Numbered from the stretch's first letter, positions 42,871-57,257 are shown. The stretch is DNA of 64,000 nucleotides from Chlamydoabsidia padenii (GCA_025330725.1 JAIWND010000060.1:1-64000); one strand, 5' to 3'. The notes: generated from the letters alone by a model not told the origin. Numbers and translations are program-made.

Positions 42871-43162
42871 AGTCTTTTTATTATTATTAATATTATTAGC
42901 TACTAGTTATTTATCTATCCCCATACCCCCCCTCTCTCTCTCTCTCCCTTTCTCCACACAATGACACTCTTAATCTAGACAACAAAATAATTTATGTAGA
43001 ACCTTCACCCCCACCCCACCCCCTTTTATATAACTTTATGAAATGAAATAAAGAAACATGACCTCTTTTTTTTTTTTATCTTGATGGTGAAACAATGGGT
43101 CTACTTAACTATATAAAAGATGTAGTAGTATATATTAATCAATCTCTCTTTCTTTATCATTC

Positions 43163-43780
43163 ATGCAATTCGCCAATAATCATTTCGATTTTAATACCCG
43201 CTTTATTCAATTGCCGCCATTACCCACTCTGGCAAATCAACAACAATCAAGGTTCATTCAACCTACAACCGAAGAATGGCATTCGTGGGTAGCAGCACAG
43301 ACTTTATTGAGTCTTCATCACCAATACCCACCTTCTTCATCCTCATCTTCCTTCCCTACAGATCCACTCCACTCTGACACTGCTTTATTCCCATCATCAA
43401 CAGAAGAGTCAGCATCATCAGAAGAGTCAGGACCGTCTTCAGAGTCAGCATCGTCATCAGAGTCAGCATTATCAGAGGAGTCAGCATCAGAAGAAAGAAA
43501 AAAAAGTCAAAGTTCAAATGATGATGATGATGATGATAGGATACGAACAACCACAACCACACATGGGGTAACAAAACCAAGATGGTCGGATGAAGAACGT
43601 GCGAAATTGATTCAAGCTGTGATTCAGGAAAAGAAATTAAATGATCCCACATCATTTCTTTGGCATCGAATTAGTTTATCTGTACCTCATCATTCTAGTC
43701 GTGCTTGTCAAGATCGATGGTTCAATGACATGTTACCAATACTGACTGATTTATATAGTATAACTTTGCCTTTGCCATGA
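43163..43780 (+). CDS. Myb/SANT-domain protein with Ser/Glu-rich region
   Basis: 205 residues in one exon, starting MQFANNHFDFNTRFIQLPPL. The middle is a long Ser/Glu repeat (SSEESGPSSESASSSESALS) followed by poly-Asp. The C-terminal 60 residues form a single Myb-like repeat: PRWSDEERAKLIQAVIQEKK, FLWHRISLSVPHHSSRACQD, RWFNDMLPIL, with the three spaced aromatic residues W-W-W. Probably a nuclear DNA-binding or chromatin protein; I cannot name an orthologue. Confidence 0.7.
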   Translation: MQFANNHFDFNTRFIQLPPLPTLANQQQSRFIQPTTEEWHSWVAAQTLLSLHHQYPPSSSSSSFPTDPLHSDTALFPSSTEESASSEESGPSSESASSSESALSEESASEERKKSQSSNDDDDDDRIRTTTTTHGVTKPRWSDEERAKLIQAVIQEKKLNDPTSFLWHRISLSVPHHSSRACQDRWFNDMLPILTDLYSITLPLP

Positions 43781-43911
43781 TGAAATAATTAAAAAAAAAA
43801 AGGCCGATCCCAAGGGAAAATTATTAATAGCATTCATGCAATATCTTGATTTTGATTGGTTGAGGTCAGCTGAGTCGGGTGTGCGTCATTGGGTCACATG
43901 CATTTTCTCCT

Positions 43912-43950
<39 letters not shown>

Positions 43951-44144
43951 ACGACACTCTTTTTTTTTTGCTGCGCTAATCTTTTATTAAATAATCCTCC
44001 ATTTTATATTTCTTATTCTTTTTCTTCCCTCTTCTTTATAAATCCAACAGTAAGTAATCCCTCCTTCTCTCTCCTCCACTGTCGATTGTTTTACTCCTCT
44101 TACTAAAAAAAAAAAATAAACTTTTCTCTTCCTCTAGTCCCAAC
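43781..44144. promoter_or_regulatory. ATG8 upstream region
   Basis: Holds a 31-base T run (43917-43947), a CT-rich leader (44040-44100) and an ACAGTAAGTA-like sequence at 44048-44057 that could be the donor of a 5'-UTR intron ending at CCTCTAG (44131-44137). No other gene seen. Confidence 0.35.
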
Positions 44145-44728
<584 letters not shown>

Positions 44729-45018
44729 AAACAACAACAAGAATAACAATAACAACAGCAACAGCAACACATATTCCCCCTCCTCCTCCTCCACTCCACT
44801 CCACTCTTATGTATATTTTTCCTTCTTCTCCTCTCTTTGGTTTACAAATATCTATTAGTGTATTCTTCTCTTGATCCCCCCCCTCCTTCATCCCTTTTAC
44901 CCCTCCACATTGATTAGGATTAGAATTAAACCTTGAAAACATACAATATGTGAATACTTTTTTTTAATAAATGAATGATGTTGTCAAATGGGAAATGATC
45001 ATGGGGGGGGGGGTGTTA

Positions 45019-45514
45019 CTACATAGTATTTAGTTGTTGTTGAATGTCCATCAAAGTGTCTTTTAGAATCTCACAAGTCTCTCGCCATATTTGTCGAAGG
45101 AAATAAAGAGCAAAAGGATGATGATGAACTGATGTATCTTCCAAGTTCTATATATAAATACGTCAAACCCAATGTTATTTTCTTCTTTTTTTTTTTTTCT
45201 TTTCCCCTTACATCCAGGGCCAGACGTTTCTCTTCAGCATGAGTGTAAGCACGAGTACAAATGGATTGTAACATGTGATAGACCATTCGTTCATTCGTAT
45301 CATCGATCTGGTCGGCTAATCCCATGATCACATCATGCCATGCTGCCCAATTGAAGGACTGGACATCTTTCAATGCTATTAATCGAAGCACACATAGTAA
45401 TCGGAAGGAAATGTCTTGTTTCTTGATGGTATAATCTCTGTATGTTTCAAACTTGTTAGTACACACCTATTTCTCCTTTCTCTTTCTTTTTTTGCTTACC
45501 CTTCGTATCTAATA

Positions 45515-45560
<46 letters not shown>

Positions 45561-45881
45561 TAGACAATCAATTTTTCCCCCCTTTTCATTGTTCTTACTA
45601 CTCTTACCCAGTTTGTTCCAAGATCTCTCGTTTAATCTTGATGTTTCGTGCAGATTGTTCAGTTTCTTCTATTAATTGCCATACTTGATGATCCAGTGAT
45701 ACAAAGTTATATTCATTCTGTGGTAAAACGAATCCATACTCTCTAAAGATTGCTTGATTATCATGAGGACCATAATTAATAAATACTTGTTCTCCTGAAC
45801 GATATGGTGTTAATGTCTTGATTTCAAAACTTTGTGTTTGACTATTGAATCCACTCGTGATCTGAATTTGAAAACAAGATC

Positions 45882-45927
<46 letters not shown>

Positions 45928-46953
45928 CATGCAAAAGTGCTCGAGATTATTATTATTTACCCTGGCTTCGGATGTATGATTTAGGAAATCTAGAAATGGG
46001 GCCATGGCGATATTGCCTCCTTTGGATGACTTGTCGTTTGTGGTCATATGAATACAACGTGTATTTACTAGAAAGAAGAAACAAAGTCAATCCTGGAAAA
46101 AGGTCATTTTCTTTATCACAAGTTTTTACCACATAGCCATGCCCATTCGTATGATTTGAATGTGATCGTCGCTGAACGACCGGTAGTCTAAATCACCCAA
46201 AAAGTAAGTTTCATTTGTCACACACACACACACATACACACACACAGTTTTTTTCTTTTTACCTTTAAGAACCGAACTACAGCACCGTAATCATCTTTAA
46301 TTTTTTTTCTTTGTAGTTCCACCTCACCTATATATATATATATATATATAAAAAGGTCAATTAGGGAAGAGAAGAGAGAGATCATTTAAGGCTTACTGGC
46401 GAGAGGCTGTGGCAAATGGTCAAATAGAACAGGTGGGAAAGTGACAGGTAAAGTATTGAAATGAGTAGGTAAAAGATCCAAGTAAGGTTTCCACCAACAG
46501 TCTTGTTCTTGTTGTAAAAGTAAAACCAGATGAAGTGCTAACAATGGTTGAGTACTCAGTGTCCGTGCCGTCGGTCCATATGTCTTGATTAATAACTCGT
46601 CAGAAATAAGAAACGATTTGGGGACTCGTACAATGACTTCACCCGCAGAAATGGGTTCAGTGGCCATCATGCCTCGACCGGTATCTTTTTTTTTTTTGGA
46701 AATAAGTATGGTAATATTAGTTTTTTTATTTTTTTATTTTTTTTTTTTTCTGCTGCTTTTACTTTTAAATGTGGCCAAGGTTAGTTTGGTAGGAGGGAAC
46801 TGCGACCGATTTAACCATTGCATAAAGTGTTCATACTTGGCATCATTGACCACTACCAAAAAAAAAAAAAAAAAAAAGTCAGAATTGTTGTTTTTTTCTC
46901 CTTTTCAAACAACAATCTTGCCTGTTCCGCGAATGATGTTGTTGTCGGTTGCC
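45019..46953 (-). CDS. SET-domain protein lysine methyltransferase (SETD3/SETD6/RKM-like)
   Basis: Non-histone-type SET enzyme using S-adenosylmethionine. It reads from MATDNNIIRGTGK through NDAKYEHFMQWLNRSQFPPT, then TGRGMMATEPISAGEVIVRV (SET start, with G-R-G), an insert (CWWKPYLDLLPTHFNTLPVT), KSYEWAWLCVNTRCI, APFLDFLNHTSEAR (the NH-S motif binding AdoMet) and GEQVFINYGPHDN (catalytic YG). It continues into a helical C-terminal domain like the Rubisco-LSMT substrate-binding domain and ends QQQLNTM. About nine exons (for example 46395-46689, 45964-46069); the first intron phase is uncertain because of a T/A homopolymer at 46860-46880. Intron runs of T, CA and AT are notable. Confidence 0.85.
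45520..45558. repeat. (GT)n microsatellite in a SET-gene intron
   Basis: About 19 GT units ending GTGCG; lies between two exons and so creates a spurious poly-Cys/Val frame. Confidence 0.9.
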
Positions 46954-47626
46954 ATGTTAATTAGCTGATAAGATGGAGTGCAAAATCGTGGCTTACCGAC
47001 GAGAATAACCCAAAAAACATAATTTCAATTGCCGTCTTTGTTCGGCAAATAATGGTCAATCAGAAACATCATCCGGAACAGCTGCACTCCTTTTTATTTG
47101 ATATATCAGGGTTTTAAGAGGGTACACTCATCCACAAACAATAAACAATCGGTGGTCAGTGAACTCGACCCCTTAAATTTCCAGATTTTGATTGTTATCA
47201 TTCCTCTTCCCTTTTATCCTTTGTTGCTCTCTTCCTTTTTTCTAGTCCTCATAACTATAATATATCCTTTACATATGTATTGCTGAAAATTATAACGGAA
47301 AGGATATGAACGTTTTCCGAGGTGACTAGAAAAGAAGTATTGATCTCGTTATAAAAAATAATTAGTGGAAACGATAAATTTCAACAAGGGTGAAGGAATA
47401 TCTGAACAATACAATATCTCGAAAAGGAACCACAAAATCAAAAATTACTCGAAAAGCAAGCACAAGATCAACAGACTCCAGCTAATAAGGTATCCGGAAA
47501 AGAAAAGACCATGTTTGATTACGGAGTCTGATATGGACGGGATTCAATGTAGATTTATTGAGAGAGAAAAAGAGAAGTCTTAAAAACAACAACCAGGGTG
47601 ACTGATATCTAATAAAACATGTGTAT
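46954..47626. other. Intergenic, no gene seen
   Basis: Upstream of the SET gene (its promoter should be here). The rest is unique-looking AT-rich sequence. A short frame at 47365-47583 has a Lys/Asn-rich composition but no support. It ends at the GTGTA target duplication of the solo LTR. Confidence 0.4.
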
Positions 47627-48079
47627 GTCGTGATTCAGACATCTCATTAACGGAAGGTTGAAATGGAAAGAATGCATGTAACACTTTGTCCTGGAAATAA
47701 AAGTTTATTTACCACAGTGAAAAGATATACTAGTCTAGATCTATTGTAGATAGAATGACAGATACGGAGTATATGTAAAGAGGGACAAAAGAAGTAAACA
47801 TTCCTCAGGAACGGAAATAATATTAAAGTTTCGCTCTGTCACAACTCGAGTTATTTGGGATCACATTGACAATATAACTGACATACTTGGTTCATATCTA
47901 ACAAAGAAAAAGAACATCATTCCGGTTAGGAAAGGAACATCTATACAGTTGTAATAGCTAACTGTATTTTGTATAAATACATCTATTTTCTCATTGATCA
48001 ATAAAGGACAAATAATTCAGTCTCAAAGTATTTTCACTTTCCTGTCTTACTACTTTTTTTTTTATATCAAAATATCACA
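47627..48079 (+). mobile_element. Solo LTR (453 bp), third family
   Basis: Starts TGTCGTGATTCAGACATCTC, ends CAAAATATCACA, with an exact 5-bp GTGTA duplication (47622-47626 and 48080-48084). It contains TGTATAAATACATC (47970-47983) as a TATA box and AATAAAGG at about 48001 as a polyadenylation-type signal, in the right order for a plus-strand LTR. Only one copy is present in the window and no internal retroelement sequence is adjacent. Confidence 0.85.
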
Positions 48080-48149
48080 GTGTAACATCTCTACTTGTAA
48101 GTCAAAAAAGACACCAAGGCACTTGACCAACCACCACCAGAATTCCCCA

Positions 48150-49980
48150 GGAAAAAAAAAAATGAACCCTGTTGACCGGTACCGTCGTAGACGATCAGAT
48201 GAGGCGACTAGTTAGAGAATCATGCTATGAACATCCAGCGCATTCTCTAATTATCGATCCCAATAACCCAGTGTGGAAAAAACTATTTTACGTTCGCTGA
48301 ACTACTGGAAATCAATACATTTGAAGCAAAGTTTCTTGGAAAGCTGCACTCTGAATTGGAAGAATATCTTGGTCTGTATGACAAGGAATGGACGAACGCG
48401 TTCGGCCTTTATGAATTTGCCAACAGCCAGAAACATCACCTTCTCACAGAATTTGACAAGAAATGGATATGTGAAAGCATAATGAAGGTGACAGAGCTTT
48501 TCTTATATGGAAAGTCAACATCTTCTTTGCTAATGGCATTTGTGGAACATTATTGCGACTTCTTCAACAACAAGACGTTAAATTCCTTTGCGAAATGATG
48601 TGCGGATCAAGGTTGGGCGAAGAGTTGGGCGTTGATTTCGGGCCAATCCGAGGTAAAGCTCGATTGCATGCAATCTTAAACAAAGAGAAGGTGAATTGGT
48701 GGGAAAAGAAAACATCACAACGAAAATTTTATACGTGATGAAGGACGAGTACCTTGGTAAGAAGCGACCCATTATTTTATAAACCTGTTTATTAAACGTC
48801 ATTATATAGATAATGCCGCTAACAAGATCACCAATTACTTTCCAAGGTACCGAGATCACATCAAGGTGCTGAAGAAAGAGGGATACACTATAATTGGATA
48901 CATCCGAAAATCTCCTGGATCAGAACCAGTTACAAGATGGTTCGATTAATCTTTTGCCTCTATACTCAAATTTGACAATCGATTTGCACGTTAGAAACTC
49001 TGAAAACTCGACTCTGCCTCTTGGGCACCATATCTCTACGACTAAAAGAAAGCTCCTTGGTTAATGTGGTGTTTGAATCCAACCCTTGCCGTGCCTCCGA
49101 CCCGATTGAAAACTGGAAGAGGCGGCATAATGTTACTGGTGATATCAAAGGTAAAAGCACATCAATGTATCTCATCTTAAAACATCAATGAACTCTCACC
49201 TCTTTTTCATAGACATGTTGGAACGGCTCTTCAAGAAAATGTGTCTTGCTGAAACGCAAGAAGGTTTTGACAATGCGTGGAACTCGTTGGTGTCACTATA
49301 CGGGCAATTCAAAATCTCACTACCAAAAGATGCCCCGGAAGTGCCTTTAAAAAGACTGAACTCTCAAAAATTCTGACAAGACGTTTTTAATGAATTCAGT
49401 GCTAAAGAGCATTCAGATAAAACAAGTACTGTCTTGGTAAACTTCCAAGATTCCGCCCTTGACTTACTTGACGAGGCCAGGGAAGTATCAGTGTCAAATA
49501 TTCGCAAACGTCTCCGCGATACAGCAAATGAAAAAGGGGAATCATCAACAAGCAAAAGTAAGAAAAATAAATGCCAACTGCTATGTAAATAACAATAATA
49601 AATATTAACATATAATATGAGCCACTTGTCCTATAAAATAATCGACCTGGTACTTTCCTCTTCCACTAAGCTAAGAGTTACTTTTGAAGAATCAGACTTG
49701 AATGAAATTATTGACCTGGTGAAAAAAAATCGCCTCTGCTGGAAGAACCGCCCAAGATCTCGACGGCGCAACGTACAAAGATGTGAAGAACTTTGCAACT
49801 GAAGTACTTGGCCCCACTGTAAGTTCATAAAGCAATAGTCCAATATATATCGTGTTCTACATCCACCCGATTTGTAGAACAACCAACCTGAGCTCCGAAC
49901 TGCTATCAAAAAAGCTAGAAAGATTGTTCGCCAAAGTAAAGAAGAGGCTTCCAAGTGGGAAAAAAAAGATGAAGCAAATA
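48150..49980 (+). pseudogene. Unrecognised, broken repetitive gene
   Basis: A series of plus-strand fragments separated by frameshifts and intron-like gaps. These include MNPVDRYRRRRSDEATS, EYLGLYDKEWTNAFGLYEFA, MCGSRLGEELGVDFGPIRGK, NYFPRYRDHIKVLKKEGYTI followed by IGYIRKSPGSEPVTRW, DMLERLFKKMCLAETQEGFD, and LLDEAREVSVSNIRKRLRDT. The GYIRKSP sentence resembles one I recall from repetitive mucoralean proteins of unknown role. GTAAGAAG and GTAAAAGC donors with TAG acceptors suggest it once had introns. I assign no function; a transposon-borne gene is likely from its decay and setting. Confidence 0.4.
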
Positions 49981-50059
49981 CAAGAATACAGTGTATAAAA
50001 TCTAGCCCATTGAAATAAAAGCAATGGGGGTAGATAAACCTACCAATAATAAGATTGAC

Positions 50060-50715
50060 GGATTAGGAGAGAAAGAATGATAAAGTGAGGTCAATTTGAA
50101 GTAAAACATAATGATAGATAAAAGGACGATAGTGAGAGAAGAAGAAGACAGGAAATAAACAAAGGTGTGTCAGATTGGGTCCAGTGTGTCCTTCAGACTT
50201 AATGTTCCAAATCGGCGGAATTCGTCTGGATGAGTTGGTCGCGGTCAATCTTGTCATCTTGAGTGAATTGGAGCTCGAGACACTTAAATGATGAGGTAGT
50301 CGTGAGAGGAGTGCCGTATAGAGAAGATGTTGGGGCCACAACCACGCATTTTCCTGAGCTGTACTGGTAACTAAGTGGCATGCTATGTTGTTCACTTTAA
50401 AAAAGTTCCTGCATCGTTGTTGATGTTCCCATCAAGGCAACATCATTCGCATACATGAGGCAGTTAAAGGCAGAGGCAAATGTTGAGACCGTCGTTGGGG
50501 GAGGGTGAGGAGAATCCTGGTGGTGGGCAAAGAAGTTGAGGAAGGCTGTTGATGTAGATTGAGTATAACAGTGGTGAGAGGATAGACCCTTGAAGGACGC
50601 TGGTGGTTGGCCTGAATGATGTTGACTGAAAGTTCTGTTGTACGATCAAGAATGAGACATTGTCAAACAAGTGTTATATGAGTTGAAAGAGTTGAATCGA
50701 AGCCATTTACTCGAG
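50060..50715 (-). pseudogene. LINE (non-LTR) reverse transcriptase fragment
   Basis: Minus-strand frames give HLFDNVSFLIVQQNFQSTSF and VLQGSILSPLLYSIYINSLP, the QG-LSP-LF block of reverse transcriptase. After a short gap comes NCLMYANDVALMGTSTTMQE, where the catalytic YADD reads YAND. Further C-terminal similarity (KCVVVAPTSSLYGTPLTTTS) lies in another frame. Both the 5' and 3' parts of the element are missing. Confidence 0.75.
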
Positions 50716-51484
50716 TTGCTCTCACAAAGACGGAAGTTTAATTAAATGCTGAAACCCGCCAGCCCTTGGTGCAAACTACCCGGTGCGCCCATGTAGTCAT
50801 AACCGTTCAAATCACTCAAAGAGGACCACTTAACTGAAGAGAGACAGAATCCAAAGATTTCCCAGGACCTAAAAAGGAAATCCATGAAGAGCCATTTTCG
50901 CTATTCTTTTCTGACAAGGTGTGCTACGCCCGCCAAATTCGCTCAAAACTTTACGATATCACTTTTCACAGATGAACTCTAGTATAAATGACATTTTTTT
51001 TTATTGTACTTTTCGATTAAAAGAATGATTAAACATATTGCGTTTATCTCTTTTGCTACGAATGTACATCTGTCTTTATTCCTTTCATTCTCTGTATTGA
51101 CCATCTATGATCTGATCCTGTTTCAAATCCCGAAGGCTATTGATTTCATTTGTCAATCCTCCAATAGCTTAAGTCGCTCCGACCTGAGCGATTTTCCAGC
51201 GTGTGTGTGCGGAGCTTAATCCATAAAGAAAAAACCCCTCATTGATCTTTAATACTATTCCAATTCAATTTCCTTCCACACATACAAAAAAAAAAAAAAA
51301 TGCCTCACACATCTTCACCAACAAGAACTTTCTTTTTTTGTTTGTGATATGATGAAACGTGCACCCTGTGATAATATCTCAACGCTTATCTTGAAAATTT
51401 TCATATAAAAAGCCAGCATATCCAAATAAACTTCTTTTTAACCTTAGTCACTCTTTCTCTTCTCATACACATTCATACACGCAA
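50716..51484. promoter_or_regulatory. ATPase upstream region
   Basis: No gene seen. CATATAAAAAG at 51401-51411 is a TATA candidate about 75-85 nt before the ATPase ATG, followed by a CTTTTTAACCTTAGTCACTC-like start region. A 16-base A run lies at 51286-51300. Confidence 0.45.
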
Positions 51485-54400
51485 ATGGATCCTGAAAAAC
51501 AAGTTTCTCGATTAGAATTTGTTGAGACGACCAGGCAACAAACAATGACCAGGCGCTCATCGATCCAAAGTGAAAAAACCGTGGAAGGATATGAACAAAT
51601 CCCGATCAGGTTCCGTACACTCTCCATCAACGTCACTCATTCCATCCATGGTCAAGACGAAAAAACAACCAAGGGCAAGAAAAACAGCGATATGGATGAT
51701 TCTGAATACTTTGCCGGTATGGATTATCATCGATTGAGTAATGATCAAGTCATCCAGCGATTCAACACATCAGAAAAACTTGGTCTGGAGTCTGCAGCAG
51801 CTGACACTCGGCTTCAACGTAATGGTGCTAATGTTTTTGCTCATCGTAAACCTAATTATGTTTTTAAAACATTGGGCTATGTATTTGGTGGATTCTGTTC
51901 AGTATTGTAAGTTAATTACCTTTTTTAAGGGCGCATAATAACTGATTCTCTCTTTTTTTGGGGGGAGGGGTTTTAGGTGGATTGGTGTGATTACTTTCTT
52001 TTTATGTTGGATGCCTCTTAGTACTCCTCCCATTACACCTGGCGGGTCACCTAGTGTCATAAATCTTGCTCTAGCTATTCTTGTGGTAAGTTTCCCCCCT
52101 TCCTATCATTCATCTTATCATACATACTTACTTTGGCTTTTTTGAAACCCAGATCATTGTCATTTTCTTTCAAGCTTCATTCTCTGCTTTCCAAGATTGG
52201 TCTACTGCCAAAGTAATGAAATCCATTTTAAATCTTCTTCCTTCGGAATGCCTTGTCGTTCGTGATGGAGCTGTACGTACCATGTCGGCCAGTAAACTCG
52301 TCGTGGGTGATATAGTGCAAATCAAATTAGGTGATAAAGTACCTGCGGATCTTCGTTTGATTCAAGTTTCTAATGATCTCAAATTCGATCGGGCTGTCTT
52401 GACGGGTGAATCTGATGCTGTGGAAGGTTCTTGTACTTGTAATGATGATAATTTCTTGGAATCTCAAAACATCGCTCTGATGGGTACTCATGTTGTTAAT
52501 GGAAATGCTACTGGTGTGGTCATTCTTACTGGTAAGTGCCCTCCCTTTCCCCAGATAAAAGTGTAATACAAAACTGAAAACATTTATGTCTGTGTAATTA
52601 TAGGGAATAACACAGTGATGGGTCGTATCAATCGATTAACTTCGGCTGCCAAGGAAAAGGTTACTTTGATCCAACAAGAAATCACCCGGTTTGTACGTAT
52701 TGTTGTGGGTTTGACCATTACTCTGGTTTTGATTCTTTTGATTGAATGGCTTGCGTAAGTTTTTTTCTTTTCTTTTCTTTTTTCTTCTTTTTTCTTTGCA
52801 GAGGGAATCACACAAGATGGGTCTAATACTTTCTTTCTTTCTTTTTTTCAGTTTCTTACATCCCCAACATCCTGATTTCCAAAACGTGGTTTCTTTATTA
52901 ATGAACTTGATGGGGTGTGTCGTGGCATTTATTCCTGAAGGTGTTCCTGTGGGTGTGGCAATGACAATGATGATGGTGGCTCGCAAGATGAAACAAAACA
53001 AAGTATTGCCTAAAGGTCTGACTACGGTGGAAACTCTCGGTTGTGTCAATGTGATTTGCTCAGACAAGACTGGTACATTAACTCAAAACAAAATGTTTGT
53101 CACCAGTGTTGGATTTGGCGATACCGAATGTACCCCTGATGAATGCCGTGATACAATCACCAGTGGATCAAGTAACCCGATCGCCAATGCTTATCGTCAA
53201 TTACACCTGGCCTCGTATTGCTGTAATAATGCTTCCTTTGATGCTGATTCATTGAATCTGCCTATTCCTGAACGTAAAGTCAATGGTGATGCGACAGATA
53301 GTGCCATTTTACGTTTTGCTGCTGGTTTGGGCTCTCTCCCCGAAAACGAACAAGAGCGTGTGTATGAAATTCCCTTCAACTCAAAGAATAAATGGATGCT
53401 GTCAATGTTCAAGACCACACAATTACTCGGTACTCTCTTTGGATGTGCTCCTTCTGATTCGTCCTATGTTGTCTTTGTGAAAGGTGCTCCTGATATTCTC
53501 ATGCCCAAATGTACTTCTGTTCTATGTGCTCAAACCAACACAGTAATGCCCCTGACTCCTGATATGTCCACTCGCCTCGCTGCTTTACAAGAAAAATGGG
53601 CCCGTAATGGTCAACGTGTGCTGCTCCTTTGTCGTCGATTCTATAGCCCGCAATCCACTGATATGACAACCAATGGGTTCCAAGATGAAATGGTTCAACA
53701 TGCCGTACAGGAGCTTACCATTTTGGGACTCGTCGGCATCATGGATCCTCCTCGCCCTGAAATTGCTCAAACCATTGCTGATTGTCGTCGTTCTGGGTCT
53801 CGTTTCTTTATGGTCACGGGTGATTTTGGTCTGACAGCTGCTGCCATTGGTCGACAAATCGGAATTTTCACTCATGATCGAGATCCTGATACTTACATGG
53901 ATATTGTCAAGCCTACTACTACTATCCAACAAGGAGAAGAAGAAGAAAGAGTGGATCGCAGCTTGTTATTAACGGGATCTGATTTACTTAAATTTGGTGA
54001 TATGGAATGGACTCGTGTGTGTGCCTATGAAGAAATCGTGTTTGCTCGAACCACCCCTGAACAAAAACTCAAGATTGTCCAAGAATTTCAAAAACGTGAT
54101 GGTATTGTTGCTGTCACTGGTGATGGTGTAAATGATGCGCCTGCTCTGAAAGCTGCTGATGTGGGTGTGGCCGTGGTCAGTGGAAGTGATGTGGCCATTG
54201 AAGCTGCCGATCTTGTCTTGATGGGTGAGTTTGATTCAATCACCGAAGCTATCCGTCTTGGTCGTCTGGTGTTTCAAAACTTGCAAAAAGTCATCGGCTA
54301 TCTCTTGCCAGCTGGTTCGTGGTCGGAAATTTGGCCGGTTTTGGTCAATGCATTTGCCGGTGTTCCTCTGCCTCTCAGTTCCTTCCTGATGATCATGATT

Positions 54401-55169
54401 TGCTGTTTCACTGACTTGTTCCCTTGTTTGGCTCTTATTATGGAAAACGAAGAATTCGATCTATTGTCCATGCCTCCTCGTAATCCTAAAAAGGATCATC
54501 TTATCAATATAAAGATTTATATCCAATCTTATCTGTAAGTTAGGCGGTTCACTTTTTTTTTTTTTCATTTTCCTAATGAAGCTCATACTTTTTTTTTTTT
54601 TTTTTTTTTTTTTTTGGCTACATAGATTCATGGGTAGTATGCAAACCATTTGTTCTCTTGGTATGTTTTTTTACTATATGAAATCCGCAACAAGTTTAGG
54701 CTGGTATGACTTTGTTGGTACTTACAGTGCAGGCCCTTGGATCCGGAACGGAGCTTCCGATAGTATGCCCACATTTGGACAAGACCCTGCAGGCAACTTG
54801 CTGTCAGCTAGTGAATTCCAATGGCAACTTCAGATTGGTCAATGCGTTACTTTTGTTACTTTGGTCATTCTCCAATGGGGTAACATCTTATCCGTACGTA
54901 ATCGCCGTTTGTCCATCCTTCAAGGTGATCCTTTACGTCCCCGTCGCCGAAATCTCTGGTTGTTTCTCGGCATGTTCGCTTCTCTTGTTACTGCCATCAT
55001 CGTCACCGAAGTCCCTTGGTTCCAACAAATCATGCAGACTGGCCCTGTACCTATCCGTCACTGGTTTTTGCCTTTACCTTTGGCTCTCGGTATTATTGTC
55101 ATGGATGATTTGCGTAAACTCATTGTCAGAGTCTGCCCCAACAGTATTGTAGCCAAGATTGCTTGGTAG
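51485..55169 (+). CDS. P-type ATPase, type IIC (Na+/K+-ATPase-like) alpha subunit
   Basis: Cation pump of 1095 residues. Six exons: 51485-51906, 51977-52085, 52153-52531, 52604-52754, 52852-54534, 54626-55169. Motifs: [12 protein letters not shown] (actuator TGES), [14 protein letters not shown] (M4 with Glu), [13 protein letters not shown] (phosphorylated Asp codon 53063-53065), [10 protein letters not shown] (nucleotide domain), [23 protein letters not shown] (hinge) and about ten membrane helices. The long N-terminus ([20 protein letters not shown]) is Ser/Thr-rich. In M5-M6, SEIWP keeps a Glu, but M6 reads [14 protein letters not shown], with Cys where Na+/K+-ATPases have the first ion-binding Asp (CIDLGTD). 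The ion carried is therefore uncertain; fungal relatives form their own IIC branch. Confidence 0.93.
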
Positions 55170-55452
55170 ATCATCCTTTTTTTTCGAAAGATAGATTCAT
55201 TCATAGATTTCCCACCCAAACACCACACACATTTTGTAATATAGCACATCACTCTTGTTTTTCTCCCTTCTTTTTTAATGATCTCTCACTAAATAAACCA
55301 AACCTATTTTGTATTAACGCATATTGTATTGTCCCGCATCATCATATTACTACCATACCACTGATACACCAATCCATAGTTTAATATTATTATTAATATT
55401 ATTAATATATATATTAACTCTTTTTAAAAAACATCGTCAGCAAAAATCTAAC
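55170..55452. other. Convergent 3' flanks of ATPase and HEM3
   Basis: The two genes end facing each other 283 bp apart. AATAAACC at about 55290 could serve the ATPase. An ATTATTAATATTATTAATAT stretch at 55386-55405 is a near-perfect palindrome. Confidence 0.4.
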
Positions 55453-56610
<1,158 letters not shown>

Positions 56611-56666
56611 TATTGTTTTGTTACTTTATGTGGGTAAATAGAGTGACAGTGACAAAAAGAGAATGA

Positions 56667-56681
56667 ATTTATATAAAAAAA
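56667..56681 (-). promoter_or_regulatory. TATA box of HEM3
   Basis: Minus-strand TTTATATAAATTC about 60 nt upstream of the start codon, in an otherwise GA-rich leader; position fits a fungal TATA element. Confidence 0.5.
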
Positions 56682-56839
56682 GGGGAGAGGAAAAGAAAAT
56701 CCAGGGCAAGGTCTTATTTTTTTCAAGGTTGTGACCCCCAGTCGACGAAGGGTTTCATTATTTAGAACTCAGTCGAGGTGGGCTGTCTACAAATAGCGTT
56801 CTACGATAATAAAAATTTAAACGCCCTCTTTTTCCCACA

Positions 56840-57222
56840 ATGAATGGGCAACTATTTTACAATGACACCCAATCCTTGTTTAAAGATCAATCCAGAGTAG
56901 AAGATGCCATTGACTTTGACAAAGTATTAGCTACTGCTGGTGGTGAAGAAGAGTAAGTTTAACAAAAAGGGAAAGGCAAAAAAGAAACTGACTCATTTTA
57001 CTTTTAGATTGAAGTTGTCACGCAATGTCCACGAACTCTCTGAATTCTTTGTGGATCCAGTCTTATTTTCTCTGCTGCGGGGATATAACGAAAGGCCGGA
57101 AGAAAGATCTACCACTCACTCAACAGTAAAACAAATTGGTGGAACGACAAGTAATAATAAGGATAAAAACTGTGTACGGATACCTCAAGCCAAGGACGTG
57201 TTGCCGCACCGAGTACTGGATG

Positions 57223-57257
<35 letters not shown>

